From Hymenopus coronatus (lineage: Eukaryota > Arthropoda > Insecta > Mantodea > Hymenopodidae), in NCBI GenBank assembly GCA_030762935.1, contig CM060900.1, forward strand, positions 402,369,632 to 402,433,631: a DNA stretch of 64,000 nt, given 5' to 3'. The stretch's first letter is position 1; every line of letters begins with the position of its first letter. Shown here piece after piece: positions 11,042 through 23,186 of the stretch. Made by a program: the position numbers and the translations under genes. Under the pieces are notes generated by a model. The model saw nothing but the letters and a program-made list of their open reading frames with translations. It was not told where the DNA came from and ran no database searches.

Positions 11042-12201
11042 CTGTGAAATATAATAAATGGGTAACATTACTTGATGGATTTTAGTTGCATATAAAGTCT
11101 TGAACACTAATGAATGTAATTGATGCAATATATTAAGCTTGTTGTAACACACCACTCATATATGGGTCTGGGATTGCAAAATGCACATGCATTGGTTGCC
11201 ATTCAGAACTGGCACATATTATATTATATACTGATTTTGACTTTCTGCTGAGACCAGAGTTTGTTTGGAATGCACGAATTCAGTAACTACATAGAGAGAA
11301 TTTACTGAAATGCACCAGCAGACACCTGTATGTGTTTTTTAAATAACGTTTAAAGCCTTCTCTTACTTTATACAGCATTGTAGGTCTGATGCATCATATG
11401 AAATAAGATAATTTGGAGGCAATGTTCCAGGCTAGGTTTGGGGCATCTCTCCCAATTAATCAGTTATGAGTACTTAGGGGGGGGGGGGGAACAGCCAGAG
11501 AAGATGGTCCTTAGAGGATTCAACCTGCAGACCTCACTTAACAAGTGCATGCGGTAATGACCTCCAGTATACATGCCAATAGACAGAAGTCTTATCTTGA
11601 TGTACAAATATTATATATGATCTGCTTATTTATTGCAAGAGCAATGTATTTGAGTATCTGCATGAAATATCACAACTATCTGTATGACTACACTAGCATT
11701 TGTCCATTTCCAAGGCTTGCTTGCAATGCCATATTCATGTAGTTATAATTAGTTTGTGAAGTGAAAATGATAGATTTTATATAATGCACATATTTGTTAT
11801 AAACTGGGGTGACTGTGCCACCCATTTAAAATGAAAACAATTTATTCATTGTTTTGGAGCTACACTGCTGTACAAAATGCATTTGAACACAGTTTGATCA
11901 TGGAAAATTGCATAAAATGTTAATACTCTATTTGTATGCAATAATAGTGCAAACCAGTAGTTTATAATTATAAAAGATGAGCCTTAATAGAATTATTAGA
12001 GCTTTGGTGACTATCTAAAATTGTAACAATGCAACACATCGTTCTAAAACCCTTTATAACGTGACTTTTTAACACAAGATCACATAATTTAAATATACTT
12101 ATACCTAATTTTCTCTATAACTGTTATGTAACTTGTAGCTATTAAACAAACTTTACACTATAATCTTAATTACTGGAAGTGGTACACTGTGAAGTTAGCA
12201 A
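11042..12201. other. Crk intron sequence
   Basis: Intron upstream of the SH3 exon. It contains a G-run at about 11468-11479 and otherwise ordinary AT-rich sequence. A weak B-box-like 'ggttgaatcc' on the minus strand near 11520 could be an old SINE scrap. Confidence 0.5.
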
Positions 12202-12364
12202 TTAGTTTTAATATTGAAGTTGAGTATACACACACGTGCTTCACAAAAACAAACTTATGCAGAACTAGTTTTGCATGCATGTTGCATGCAAGTGTAACTA
12301 GTTCTGCGTAAGTATGTTTTTGTGAAGCACATGTGTGTATACTCGATTCCAATGTTAAAACTAA
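12202..12364. repeat. foldback repeat, ~70-bp arms
   Basis: Two inverted arms, 12202-12270 and 12296-12364, share gtatacacacacgtgcttcac, acaaaaacaaacttatgcag-type and aactagtt segments with few mismatches. They surround a ~25-base centre that contains ttgcatgcat and ttgcatgcaa. An RNA copy would form a long hairpin. It lies inside a Crk intron. No transposon terminus or target duplication was identified, so it could be a palindromic MITE or a local inverted duplication. Confidence 0.75.
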
Positions 12365-15300
12365 ACCTTACACGTTCTATAGATTTTCACAAGTTCATTT
12401 TTAACACAGCATTACGTAGTTAATTGGGTCCATATTTTGTTGCTATTATGTAAATTTTAGTTACTAAACAATGCTCAGAAAGGAAACACCTAACACTTAA
12501 GTCTATGCCTATACTTTGAGTATTTTCCTCAATAATGGTTTTGAACAAGAGTTTTTATTCTAATTTTCAGAGCATCTGTGGTAGCAATTACTTAGGTAAG
12601 GTATTAGGAATTTGTTTAGAAGTAGTGTCAATTTTTTCACAAGATCATTATTATTGGCAGCATTATAAATCAGTCATGAATTTTGACATAAGCATGGCTG
12701 GAAGAATTCCAGAAGTTTGTGAAGAAGTTTGTTAGGATTATGCACATTAAGAATATAGCTGCTTATGTGGCAGGATCAACTGATGTCACAATTTTCAGAA
12801 ATTCTATGATAGAACAAAATTGAGAAACCAGGATTAATATTTTTTTAAGGAGTGACAGTTTTGGAATATCAATTCCATCTGACACAAAAATAGACTTATA
12901 GCTTTCACATTCTAAGTTAATGTTGATTATTATTATCGTTATCTTGGACTACCAAACAGCACTAACTTGGGCATTGCCCCTCCTGGTCTTCTAACTATAC
13001 TGTTATCACTTCTATGTGATCACCTGAACATATATTTTCAAGAACAAAATGGAACCCAGATGTCAACAGATACTGTATGCATTTTTCCGTTGATGTAGTT
13101 ATCATAGCTTCATACATCTCTTTGCAAAGAACATGCTTTCTTTGATGTTGGAAACTATTCTTCCAAGCATTTAAATAGTTTAGAAACTAATCCCCCACTC
13201 ACTGCAATCCAATATCATCAATTTGAAGAAAAAAAATTGATGTCTTGTCACAAGAATGAGTTAAATAAGGTGTGTTCATGTTATGAATTCCAAGTCATTT
13301 TATCATTATTTCCAAGAATTCAACTGTAGCAATTTATTCTAAAAAATGTAATCTGTATTTTTTAACATTAATTTTTTCAAAACACCTAGGACTGAGATGT
13401 TTTTATTCAGAAACTGCACTGGTTCCCACATTTCATCTTTCTGCATTGCAAAATGCATCCTTAAGTATTTAGGACTAATTATTTTCCATTATTAGTAAAT
13501 GATCTTCTAGAAAAGGGAAAAAGGTTTCTTATACTCCTTATTGTATAACAGTAGTCATGCGATAGAAGGAGTGACCCCTCAAAATCACAAGCATGACATA
13601 TTTCTGATTGAGGAATTCCACATAATTCAGAAAATATTTTTAGATTTGTAGAGTAGATGTTCATTACAATTCTTATAATTTTGAATCCAAAATCTTGATT
13701 TTCTGACATTAAGAGTCAATTGCTTCAATTCTTCACTGGTTACATTATTTGTAAGAAAATTTTGTACAGGTATTACAAAATATATTACTAGACCTTGCTT
13801 TAAAAAAAATAAAGAAATAAAAACACATGTTAATTTATCTGCAATATTATCCTACTGTATGCTGTTTTTTTTCTTTCTTTTTTCTTTTTTTAATGCACTC
13901 ATTTATATATTACCCATTACTTCATCATCTGATTTGATATATTGCAATTCTGGCCAAATAGATATATAAAAATATAGCATCAATTATTATCAGCGAACCA
14001 AAAGTCCCCTCTTCTTAGAAACTACAGAATTCTGATAGTCACTACGTTAGGAACATGCAAGGTTCATGGCGTTTTCTCTTGAATATGTGCCTGTATACCG
14101 AAGGTTAACAAAAGGAGAATTTCAATGAATTCATATGTAGAAGAGGTTTTCATTGCCATAATATGCAATCTAACACTCAGTTTGGTCTCCTAAAGCATAC
14201 AATTGTTCCTTATGAAAGAATGCTTTAATATCCTCATTCTCTATTGTATCTTCTAATACTGGTCCTATTCAAGTTTTTAATTTTTTTATTAGCCTGATTA
14301 TAATTTCATACTTCCTTTATTGTGGCACTCAGCACCTTGTTTTGCTTTTAAACCTATGTTTACTTCATTTAAAAGGAAGGATTCATCTGGATTTATCAGC
14401 AAAAGTGGCTGATCTAACTTTCTTTGGGTTTATTTTCCTCTCAATTCACTGCCACAAGGAAATTCATGAAAGAATATATTTCACCTTGCCTCTTTCATTT
14501 TTACACAGAGGTACACAACAGCAAACCATTATACACAGCTCCCCCTCTAACGAATTGCAAAATGCACTGAGCACAATTCAAGAACTATTGTATGTAAAAT
14601 CCTGGTAAAATGCACATATCTATCACTTAGATCAAGCAAATGGCTTATCTAAATAAACAAGTGAACAGCAGTATCTAGCAGTACTCTCTAAGCATTGCAG
14701 ACACAACTCACTAGTGATTTATTCTTTCTATTACTGGTTTTATCAAGATTCTTTTTGTGTCAAACAAGGCACTTTTAATTTTTAAAGGTGCATTAAAATG
14801 GTGTGTTTCACCAAAACAGAAAGATCTGTTAACGTTGTTGCTGCCACTTAACATTATGATTGCAAACAGACAGATTGGTTCCTGATCATGTTTGGTGCAT
14901 GGAGGTAGAAAGGAAACCTCATGAGTAGCAGGCAGATGTTGATAAAATATCATTTTGCTTTTCAGATAGGAACAATATGCAGTAGTATAAATATACATTA
15001 TAAGTTGTAACAAAGCAGAATCGTGGAGTTCTAGCTGTATTCTTTTGGAATTTTTCCTCGATTTGTCTTGAAATTATTTCATTTTATTCATCACTTTTAG
15101 TACACTTTTACTACTTTTGTATTTTGAGATAGTTTTTAAATGTAAACTACAAAAGCTTATAATATTTTTTGTAGGCAAACAAAATGATCAGCTGTACTGG
15201 TAGCTATATAAAAATAGTCTTAATGGTCCTGGAAGCAGAACCAATATTCTACCTTTTTTCTTCAATATGATGGTTACAAGATAAAATTTAGCAGGGTATG

Positions 15301-18096
15301 GGTGTTTTAGAGTTCACAACAGATGAAGGTAAGGCCTCACTGACCTTGCCACTCTTACCATGTGGAAATTCTCCAAAATACTTGTGACAGGTGAATATGG
15401 AGTATCAGTCACCCCCTGACAGCTATACCTTGGTGTGGAGAAGTTTAGCTTCAGTATGGAAACATCTTTATAATACACTATTCAGTGTAGTAAAATGCCA
15501 AAAGTGAAATAAGCAAAAGTTGTTTTTATAAATAGGCAAAGCTCTATGCTACAATAAACTGAAACTTATCTCAGCAAAAATTACGGCTATAATACCATGA
15601 GCAAAATTTCTATGTTTCTACTATGCTACAACTATATTTTATTTTATAATTTAGATATTAAAAAAAATCAATGCAATTGCACTGTAAAATCCTTTCCAGA
15701 TACTGGGATCAAAACATGCAGTGCTGCATGGATAATCATCAACGAACTGTGAATGTTCTTAGCATGTAATAATTATAAAGAGCACCTCAGTATTATATTA
15801 ATTATACATTGGGCTTTGCTAATTAAACTGTGGTATTCATATTTTGGTTCTAAACCTTTTATTTGGAACATTTGTTCTGGAAAAATGTTTTATACAACAT
15901 TAACATTTAAAAAAGTTTAACCAGTAAAATTAGTATGTCGAAATAAAACATCAATCTTTTTAAGATATATTTTAATGTAATTCTTAATACATCTTAGGTT
16001 AATTTTCACAAAATAATCAGAGCATTTTACTGATCATTTTAAGTGATTTTTAGGTCATCAGCATTTGTCCCTCACTCATGAGTCAGCAAACAAAGTAATT
16101 TTTTGGCAATTTCTTGTTAATGAAATTTCCCAACAATATAAAAAATCAAGCCATATCACAGGCAAATCAACCATGTCACAGAATTTTACAATTATAGTTT
16201 TTACTTCATATCCTGTAAGAAACTTTAATATGCAGTTTAGGAATATTAAGTTGCAAAGAATGTTTGAACTTCACTCACATATCTACAAAGCCTAACTTTA
16301 GATGCACCTGTGTTGAGTTGAACATTAACAGGGTACAGTTGACACATTACATGCAGATTGACTATGAAACGTGCTTTCACACATTTGCTTACCACAATCC
16401 AGAAATAACTTAAAAATATACATATAATGCGTTTCACTCATATGACATGTACCCATTATTTAACAAACTTTCTTACAAAAACATATGCTTCTATGATAAT
16501 GAAAATAACCACATATAGGATAGGCTTTACTACATATTTCTTTTTGGTACAATGGGAATAGGAGAATACAGGAAGCTTATGCTTTTAAGAGCTAGTCCAT
16601 ATGGCTTTGAATTTTATTACCTTTGCATTAGCAGGAAAGAGAAAAGCTGGGAGGGAAAAAAATGGGGGGGGGGGAGTAGATGAAAATTCACACCAATAAC
16701 AAAGAATATCTCAGAAATGGTTAACCCCCAAACTCCCCCCCCCCCCAAAAAAAAAAAATGTTTGGTAGTATGCATTAATGAGATCCGCATTTTTTTGTGC
16801 AGTAAGATTTTCTCCACCTTTTGAGAAACCTTCCATACCAATGGGGGGGGGGAGTGTTATGAAGACAAGCAAACAACAGCTTCTTTCTTTGTTTTGATTG
16901 TTCCATTTACACCCCACCTTCTACGGCATGGTCCAATTCGTGGCACAATGAACCTTGTAAGACCTTGCTGTGTAACTTATACACTGAGGAGAATATTCCA
17001 AGAAGGAAAAAGATGGCAGTTAAGCATTTGTACTGACAGGATTAGCGCACAATTAAATAAGCTATATCTGTAGTATATTCTGGCCATTTCAAACCCTCTG
17101 TAAAACTACTCTAATACTGTACCTTGGATGAGATTTTACGATCATCCAGTTTGCTTTTAGATAAGCATGCTTACTGTGATAATACTGCTCTTAAAACTTC
17201 TATACTAAAATTTGTGTAGTTACACGATTATAAAACTCACCAGCTTATACTTGGTTAAGTAAATCCATGGAGGTAAAATTCTCGGTGCAGCAGTGAAAAA
17301 CTACAGTATTGAAACTTTCTAGTCATATATTTAATAAGAAATGTGAGAAACTATGTACCTGACATACATTGAAATTATAAAGAACAAACATAATGACAAT
17401 ACCAGGAATGATAACCTCATGTACACACCCTATCACATAATTTATAAATATATGAATAGCTTTGAAGGGCTAGTCATTAGCTTATAAAATGCATTACCAC
17501 AGATTTAGTAGATTTACTAAATGGAAAACTATAACTTATATGATTCATTAGTTGCTAATTCTTATCGTTCAATATAAGAATGTTTTGAAAACAAAATAAT
17601 TTTTATTTTAAGATTTTTTCAAATGTCTTGTTGCAATAAGTTTTATTCTATTGCATTAATTCCATATTCTGAGTTTATTTACTGTCATGAAAATTATATC
17701 TGAGGTTGTTCATTGTTGTATTAAGCTTAATATTAGAACATTGTTTACTTTATGTAAATTTGTGGTGCAAACATTAACACACTATTTTCTTGGGAGTATA
17801 CTATTAGTCAATGGCAAATAAAGCAGGCAATGGAGTGAAGGAACATAATTAAGGTATGTTCATAACTATTTAGCAATTACTAACATTAAATATTGACAAT
17901 TGTCTGGTCATGACTGTCATGCTTTCATTATGCTGTAAACCACCAGTTCGCCTCAAGAATAAAAGCAAGATAAAAAGAAAATGTGTTTAAATTGCTAAAG
18001 AAAAACAACACATTTACAGCAATAATTACATATATAATTCTTTATTAAAATTGTTATGAAATATGGGGAAGACAGCACTCAAAAATTAAAGTGATA
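12365..18096. other. Crk intron, no gene recognised
   Basis: About 5.7 kb of AT-rich intron. The visible features are low-complexity only: pyrimidine runs at about 13866-13893, and G/C homopolymers at 16665-16674, 16734-16746 (followed by a run of A) and 16843-16852. The short open frames have no recognisable motif. Confidence 0.5.
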
Positions 18097-18489
18097 CTAC
18101 AAAAGAAATAGACAACTTCAACTGCCTGTAAAACAAAAACTATTAGAGATAGCAACCTAATTATTTTGGAGGTATGTTGAGAAACTCTCAAAGTTTTGTT
18201 TGTTACTATTGGTAATGCTGTAGTGTTTTGTTTGTTGTTGCAGAAGCTGAAATGGCGGAAAATCCTGTGGAAAAGGCATATTGCGTGTTGGAATTTGCTA
18301 GAACGCAATCAGCAACTGTTGTCCAACGACATTTTAGAACACAACTGCAACAACAAACAAAACACTACAGCGTTACCAATAGTAACAAACGAAACTTTGA
18401 GAGTTTCTCAACATACCTCCAAAATAATTAGGTTGCTATCTCTAATAGTTTTTTTTACAGGCAGTTGAAGTTGTCTATTTCTTTTGTAG
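18097..18489 (+). mobile_element. 393-bp MITE with ~146-bp inverted ends
   Basis: Flanked by TA at 18095-18096 and 18490-18491. It begins ctacaaaagaaatagac and ends with the exact complement gtctatttcttttgtag. The arms are 18097-18243 and 18345-18489, almost identical in inverse. The 101-bp loop holds an ATG at 18252 opening MAENPVEKAYCVLEFARTQ and VVQRHFRTQL, the N-terminal start of a Tc1/mariner-superfamily transposase of the type seen at 53843. It is therefore a deletion derivative in which the transposase was cut after ~33 codons and fused to the opposite end. It lies in a Crk intron. Confidence 0.85.
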
Positions 18490-19500
18490 TAACCCTGTAC
18501 AATTCTCCATTTATCTCTGCACACAATATCTCCCACTACATGGCATAAATACTCCTACCACCAAGTACAGAATTTGAGCATTCTGATAACGTCAAACCAC
18601 CTTTCCTTCTAAAGCATAAACCAACACTATTTAAGTATACTAGGACCTATACACTTCACGTACACAAGAAAATGTTCACTAAGGTAATTTCCAGATGTGG
18701 AGAAATCTCAAAAATACAAATTTAGTATGGTAACAGTACCTCCTGATTTGGTAAATAATGCTGATAGCATGAGGATCTGATTATGTTATAACTGCAGTAA
18801 AATGCTAATTATTATTGTTCTTATGCTTTCAATTTTTGCATGGAGAGAGCACTTTGGCTCAATGATTTTAATAAAGCTCAGATGTTGGGCTAAATGCCAT
18901 TTTTACTGGGTGTTAATACATCAAAAGTTGTTTGACCAAAACAAGAATGTGCTGCATAAACATTTTCATATCTGCATAAATATGATCTACATGACTACAG
19001 TATGAAATACCTTTTTCTTGAGAGAGAGAGAGGGAGGGAGGGAGAGAGGGAGGGAGAGAGAGAGAGGGAGGGAGAGAGAGGGAGAGAGAGGGAGAGAGAG
19101 GGAGGGAGAGAGAGGGAGGGAGGGAGAGGGGGAGAGAGAGGGAGAGAGATGGGGGTGGGGGAGAGACTAAGGGATGAAGTGAATGATACAAGGAGGTGAC
19201 CATATCTGGGGAAGCAAGAATATTCATTTATTAGATATCATGCTGCTATTTGCCTACTGACCTGGGTAGGGCTCAGAATGGCTGAGAAACTCAGTCATAA
19301 ATCTCTTCCATTCTTGCTATGCCTGCTCCTTATACAACTATCCACCATTCACTATATCATTGGCCCACCTTTGGAATCGCCCAGCAAAGACAAGAAGAAC
19401 TATGGGAATATTACATAGTTCAAGAGGAAACTAAGAGTTTATAGTCCAATGTAATTTGCTGTATTATAATGATAAATATCTCACATTAATACGTCATTAC
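18490..19500. other. Crk intron with GA-rich microsatellite
   Basis: Apart from the purine tract listed separately, this is ordinary AT-rich intron with no gene recognised. Confidence 0.5.
19019..19166 (+). repeat. (GA/GGGA)n purine microsatellite
   Basis: About 148 bases almost entirely of ag and aggg units on the plus strand. On the minus strand, which is the Crk sense strand, it is a long pyrimidine tract. Such mirror-symmetric purine tracts can form triplex structures. The open frames through it are artefacts of low complexity. Confidence 0.95.
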
Positions 19501-22118
19501 TAAGCCCCGGATTCTTAGGTTCTGAGCTATTTTATTCCTGACCTTCTACACTTCAAACTTCGGTTTATTTTAATGTTTTAGTTACTGAGTAATACTTCAA
19601 TTTTATAGAGCCTAAATTGAACTAATTTTACATTAGGACCTAATAAAATCTAATTTTCATGATAGAACCTAGAAGTGCCTAATTCGGTTATTTAAGCAAA
19701 TAAGAGTAGATTTATGAGTATAAAAGTATTTTTAAAACAAAGGGAGATCGTTCAAATAAAGAAACTATTATATAATTATATTATGAAATCTTGCACAATA
19801 CCTTACAATAATAAACCTTAATTAAACTGTCCCCCACAATAATAAGCTAATTAAAACTTCCGCCGCCTTCAGTTATTTTCTAGCTATTGTCGAAAGAGGT
19901 GGTCAGTGGCATGCAGCATTTCTGAAACATGTGATGTTTACATGCCGCAACAATAGGTGAAAACTAGAGGCAAACATTTTAATAGCACTGTTGAGAGTAT
20001 GCATTATTGCTTCTTCCGTTATAGGGAGTTTCTAACATGACATTTTTAAAATTCAGTGGCAAAATATTCAGTCTTCTTGCTAGTGGTGACGATAGCAGTC
20101 ATATGCACCATGCCCAAAAACAAAGCATCAGAAGTTCTCTGCTCCTGGAGTGGATCCTGATCGACAAAAGCTTTTCTACAGATGGAAAGGTTATTTATTG
20201 TAACGCATGTCAGAAGCAGGTAGGAATAATTTTTGTGTTTTACATATTATGGTAATTCTTCACCCTGCTGTTTTCTAAAATAATACTGGAGTGCAACTTA
20301 AAGTAAGATCTCTTTAGACTCCATCACATATCTAAAATTATTTAATACTTATTTGCTGGTGGTGGGTACTTAAATTGACTAATTTTCTTGCTTACATTTA
20401 ATTTACAGGTGCCAGCAGAAAAACCTTCTCACTTAGTGCAACATCGACAATCAAAAACTCATTCTGCAAATGCTGTTAGGAATGAATCTCAAAAGAAGCA
20501 GAGTTTAACATCAAAGCCAGGCAGTTCTAATGAAGCCAAAGCTAATTCATTTAACATGCGTTTATGTGAAGCTTTTACTGCCGCCAATATACCAATTGCT
20601 ACACTGCAAAACCCAATATTGAAAAACTTTTTTCAAGAATTTTGCAACTCTAAAATACCAGATGAGTCCACCTTAAGAAAGAATGCATTGCCCCAGTTTT
20701 ATGAGAAAGCTATTGAAGACATAAAGACAGACATCGCTGACCACAACATTTGGTTAAGTGTGGACGAAACAACGGATGCTTGTGGTAGATATATTGCTGC
20801 CATAGTTGTAGGCAAACTCACTTCTGAGGAGCCCAGTAAGCCCCATGTCATCCTATACAAGGAGCTTCAACAAACCAACCACTCTACAATTGCAGTGAGG
20901 GATGCTTTAAAGGTCATATGGCCAGATGCAGAAGGAGAGGAAAAATTGAGATTGTTAGTGACCGACAGTGCCGCTTACATGTTGAAAGCAGGTGAATGTC
21001 TAAGGCTTTCCATCCTCGTATGCTCCAGGTCACCTGTCTTGCACATAGACTCCACTGGGTAGCTGAAAAGATTTGGTGAAAAAGGTTTTCTTGAAAGCAC
21101 CAAATCGAGTGGTGATAAACAGAGAGAAGTATCCTACGATACTGCTGCCTCCACAGTTTGTAGTGACACGGTGGGGTACGTGGCTATCAGCAGCAATGTA
21201 CTATGTGGGGAACTACACAAGCGTCATAGAGATAATGGATTCATTAAATGAACTTGATGCAGCCGCCATTGTAAAGGCAAAGAAAGCGTTGCACTCAGGA
21301 GCAGCAGTACAGGAGTTGAGCTATATCAAAGCAAATTGCTTTCACTTTGAAAGTGCAATAAAACATTGGCAGAATCATCTCTCCCCATGTTAGAAGCATT
21401 ATAAGTCATAGACGAGGTAAGAAACAAAGTGGTACCTGAACCAAGTGGAGAATCTATAAAAAAGAAGTTAAAGCTGTTTTGGTGCACAGTCCAGATTTCA
21501 AAGTCGTAACAACAATTGGCCGCATTCTCTCTGGAGAAAAAGTGTAGGGATCATTGAGTTGGAATCCTGAGGAAATATGCGAGATGAATTTCACACCTCT
21601 TACCTCGTGTGCAGTGGAACGCAGTTTCTCCACTTTGAAGCGCATTTTAACAGAAGACAGAAGGGGATTTACACCTCACAATCTTTCCAATTACTTCATT
21701 GTTCAGTGTCATACTAGGAGTGCAAAATGAGTACTGAAAACTTTTGCATTTGTAGTGTTTAAAATTAATTGTGTGTTTTTAAAGTATAATATTAAAGCAA
21801 AATGAGTACACTCAGTACTTTTGCACATGCAGTGTTGGAAATTAAATTACTTGTTTTTCAACTTTTGCACTGTAGTGCTTGAAATTATTTTGCTTTTTAG
21901 TGCCATACTAAAGTTACAGTTAATTTAACTTTTTACAATTTAAAGGTAGTGTTTTAAACAAAGTGCCCAGTGATTGCATGAAAATATGAATATATGTATA
22001 TATATATCCAAAGATACTATAAATTCCTAAATTCAACATATACGATCCTATAAAATCCTAATACACTGATACATAGAACCTAGTTTTAACTTTTTAGAAC
22101 CTAAAAATCCGGGGCTTA
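19501..22118 (+). mobile_element. hAT-superfamily DNA transposon (decayed)
   Basis: The inverted ends taagccccggatt.ttaggttct (19501-19524, and inverted at 22095-22118) enclose 2618 bp. The flanking 8-mers gtcattac (19493-19500) and gtatttac (22119-22126) agree at 6 of 8 positions, consistent with an aged 8-bp hAT target duplication. The interior carries a transposase relic with a BED-type finger and the hAT C-terminal CAVERSFS block (separate entry). It is inserted in a Crk intron in the opposite orientation to Crk. Confidence 0.88.
20100..21730 (+). pseudogene. hAT transposase with split BED finger
   Basis: The exon ending at 20219 gives YCNACQKQ, with donor gtagga. After a 189-bp intron and acceptor tttacag the frame resumes at 20409 with VPAEKPSHLVQHRQSKTH, completing a C-x2-C...H...H BED-type finger. 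The next ~220 residues contain LSVDETTDACGRY (first catalytic Asp block) and RLLVTDSAAYM. The frame then breaks near 21000 and continues as VTRWGTWLSAAMYY at 21160. A last segment at 21590-21730 has SCAVERSFSTLKRIL (third catalytic Glu and dimerisation region) and ends SAK-stop. At least two frameshifts and an internal stop make it inactive. The N-terminal start is unclear. Confidence 0.8.
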
Positions 22119-22299
22119 GTATTTACTGATATTTTATGTGTAGTAACTAATATTTACATTTTAAATAGTGAACCATTTAGAGAAGTTGTTTCTATCTATA
22201 TGAATATTCCACCTGAAAGCATTTTGATTCAATTTATTTATTTTCTTCACTTTAATATCTTTATTGGACCTTTGTATGTTTAGTTTTGCTAGGGTGTAT
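22119..22299. other. intron, nothing recognised
   Basis: Short AT-rich intron piece between the hAT element and the LINE tail. Confidence 0.4.
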
Positions 22300-22435
22300 T
22301 GAATTGCATTTTTCTTTTTTTCACATTAATATCTTTGATAGACCTTGTATGATTATGTTAAATTTTATTGCCTGGTAGGGTGGAAGAGAAGACCTGATGG
22401 CCTTAACTCTTTCCAGGATAAATAAAAACAATTAG
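22300..22435 (+). mobile_element. LINE 3'-end fragment
   Basis: The block tggtagggtggaagagaaga, then cctgatggccttaactct, ccaggataaataaaa, has the form of the short conserved 3' ends of arthropod CR1/jockey-like LINEs, with the small inverted core gacctgatggccttaa. No coding sequence is present. The left boundary is arbitrary. This attribution rests on remembered family style. Confidence 0.4.
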
Positions 22436-22675
22436 CCCACCTGGGTAGTGTGGTGGTAGCGTGTCTGCTTCATATTCAAAAGTTCGTGAGTTCAAATCTC
22501 GCTTAGGGTGAGTTACCCGGATAAGGTTTTTTTCGGGGTTTTCCCTTATCCTGAGAAGACAAATGTCGAGTAACTTTAAGCTCCATGGACCCCAAGATCA
22601 TTTGAGCATCATTTGACTAATTTCATTCAGCGTCCGATATGACCAACCACATTAAAGGATGTTATGCTTAACTTA

Positions 22676-22680
<5 letters not shown>
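22436..22680 (+). mobile_element. tRNA-derived SINE, family 1
   Basis: A tRNA-like head has the A-box region tagtgtggtggtagcg (22446-22461) and B-box gagttcaaatctc (22488-22500), followed by a unique body (ttttcggggttttccctta, gtaactttaagctccatgga) and an A-rich tail running into (TA)n at 22682-22706. The diverged element at 31108 shares the body. RNA polymerase III would start at the head in an active copy. Confidence 0.75.
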
Positions 22681-22709
<29 letters not shown>

Positions 22710-22739
22710 ATAATTATATAAAAAATATATAAGTATGCA

Positions 22740-23186
22740 CGAAACGATCATCCATTCAAAATTAAGGGTAGAAGATACAGAACTGATGTGGGAAAGTTCC
22801 CCTTTGTAAATAGAACCATAAAAGACTGGAATGAATTGCCTGGAGCAGCCTTTCGGGGTTGTCCTCTGTCTCTGAAGAAATTTAGGAAAAATCTTGATAT
22901 TAATGTTGGATAATTTTTGTAAATATTCCTTAAATGAAATGCTTGTGATTTTATATTGTTGTAAATACAAATGTTAAATTGGTTGGTGATTCTAATTATG
23001 AAATTAATTAATCTGAATTGAGAGAAAAATTACTGTTTTCATATTTGTTGTAAATAACTATTATATCTAGCTTACAAAGCCATAAACTGGCAGCTGTGAT
23101 TTATTGGTTATATACCTTGTATACATATATAACTCTGCCACCGGGTGATACCCACTTGCAGAAAAATAAATACATACATACATATC
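22740..23186 (+). mobile_element. LINE 3' end (C-terminus of RT protein plus 3' UTR)
   Basis: An open frame from 22740 to the stop at 22911-22913 ends a LINE ORF2-like protein: HPFKIKGRRYRTDVGKFPFV, then NRTIKDWNELP. The R-x-x-FVNRTI-x-WNxLP block is the usual C-terminal tail of CR1/jockey-type non-LTR elements. A ~270-bp 3' UTR follows, ending in the simple repeat aaataaatacatacatacata. It is 5'-truncated, as most LINE copies are. Confidence 0.7.

Noticed and set aside
11461..11575. Minus-strand SINE suggested by 'ggttgaatcc'
   Set aside because: No A box at the right spacing and no second copy in the window; too weak to annotate as a feature.
18913..19227. Leu/Ser/Pro-rich open frame on the minus strand
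   Set aside because: Translation of the GA-rich microsatellite; no real protein signal.
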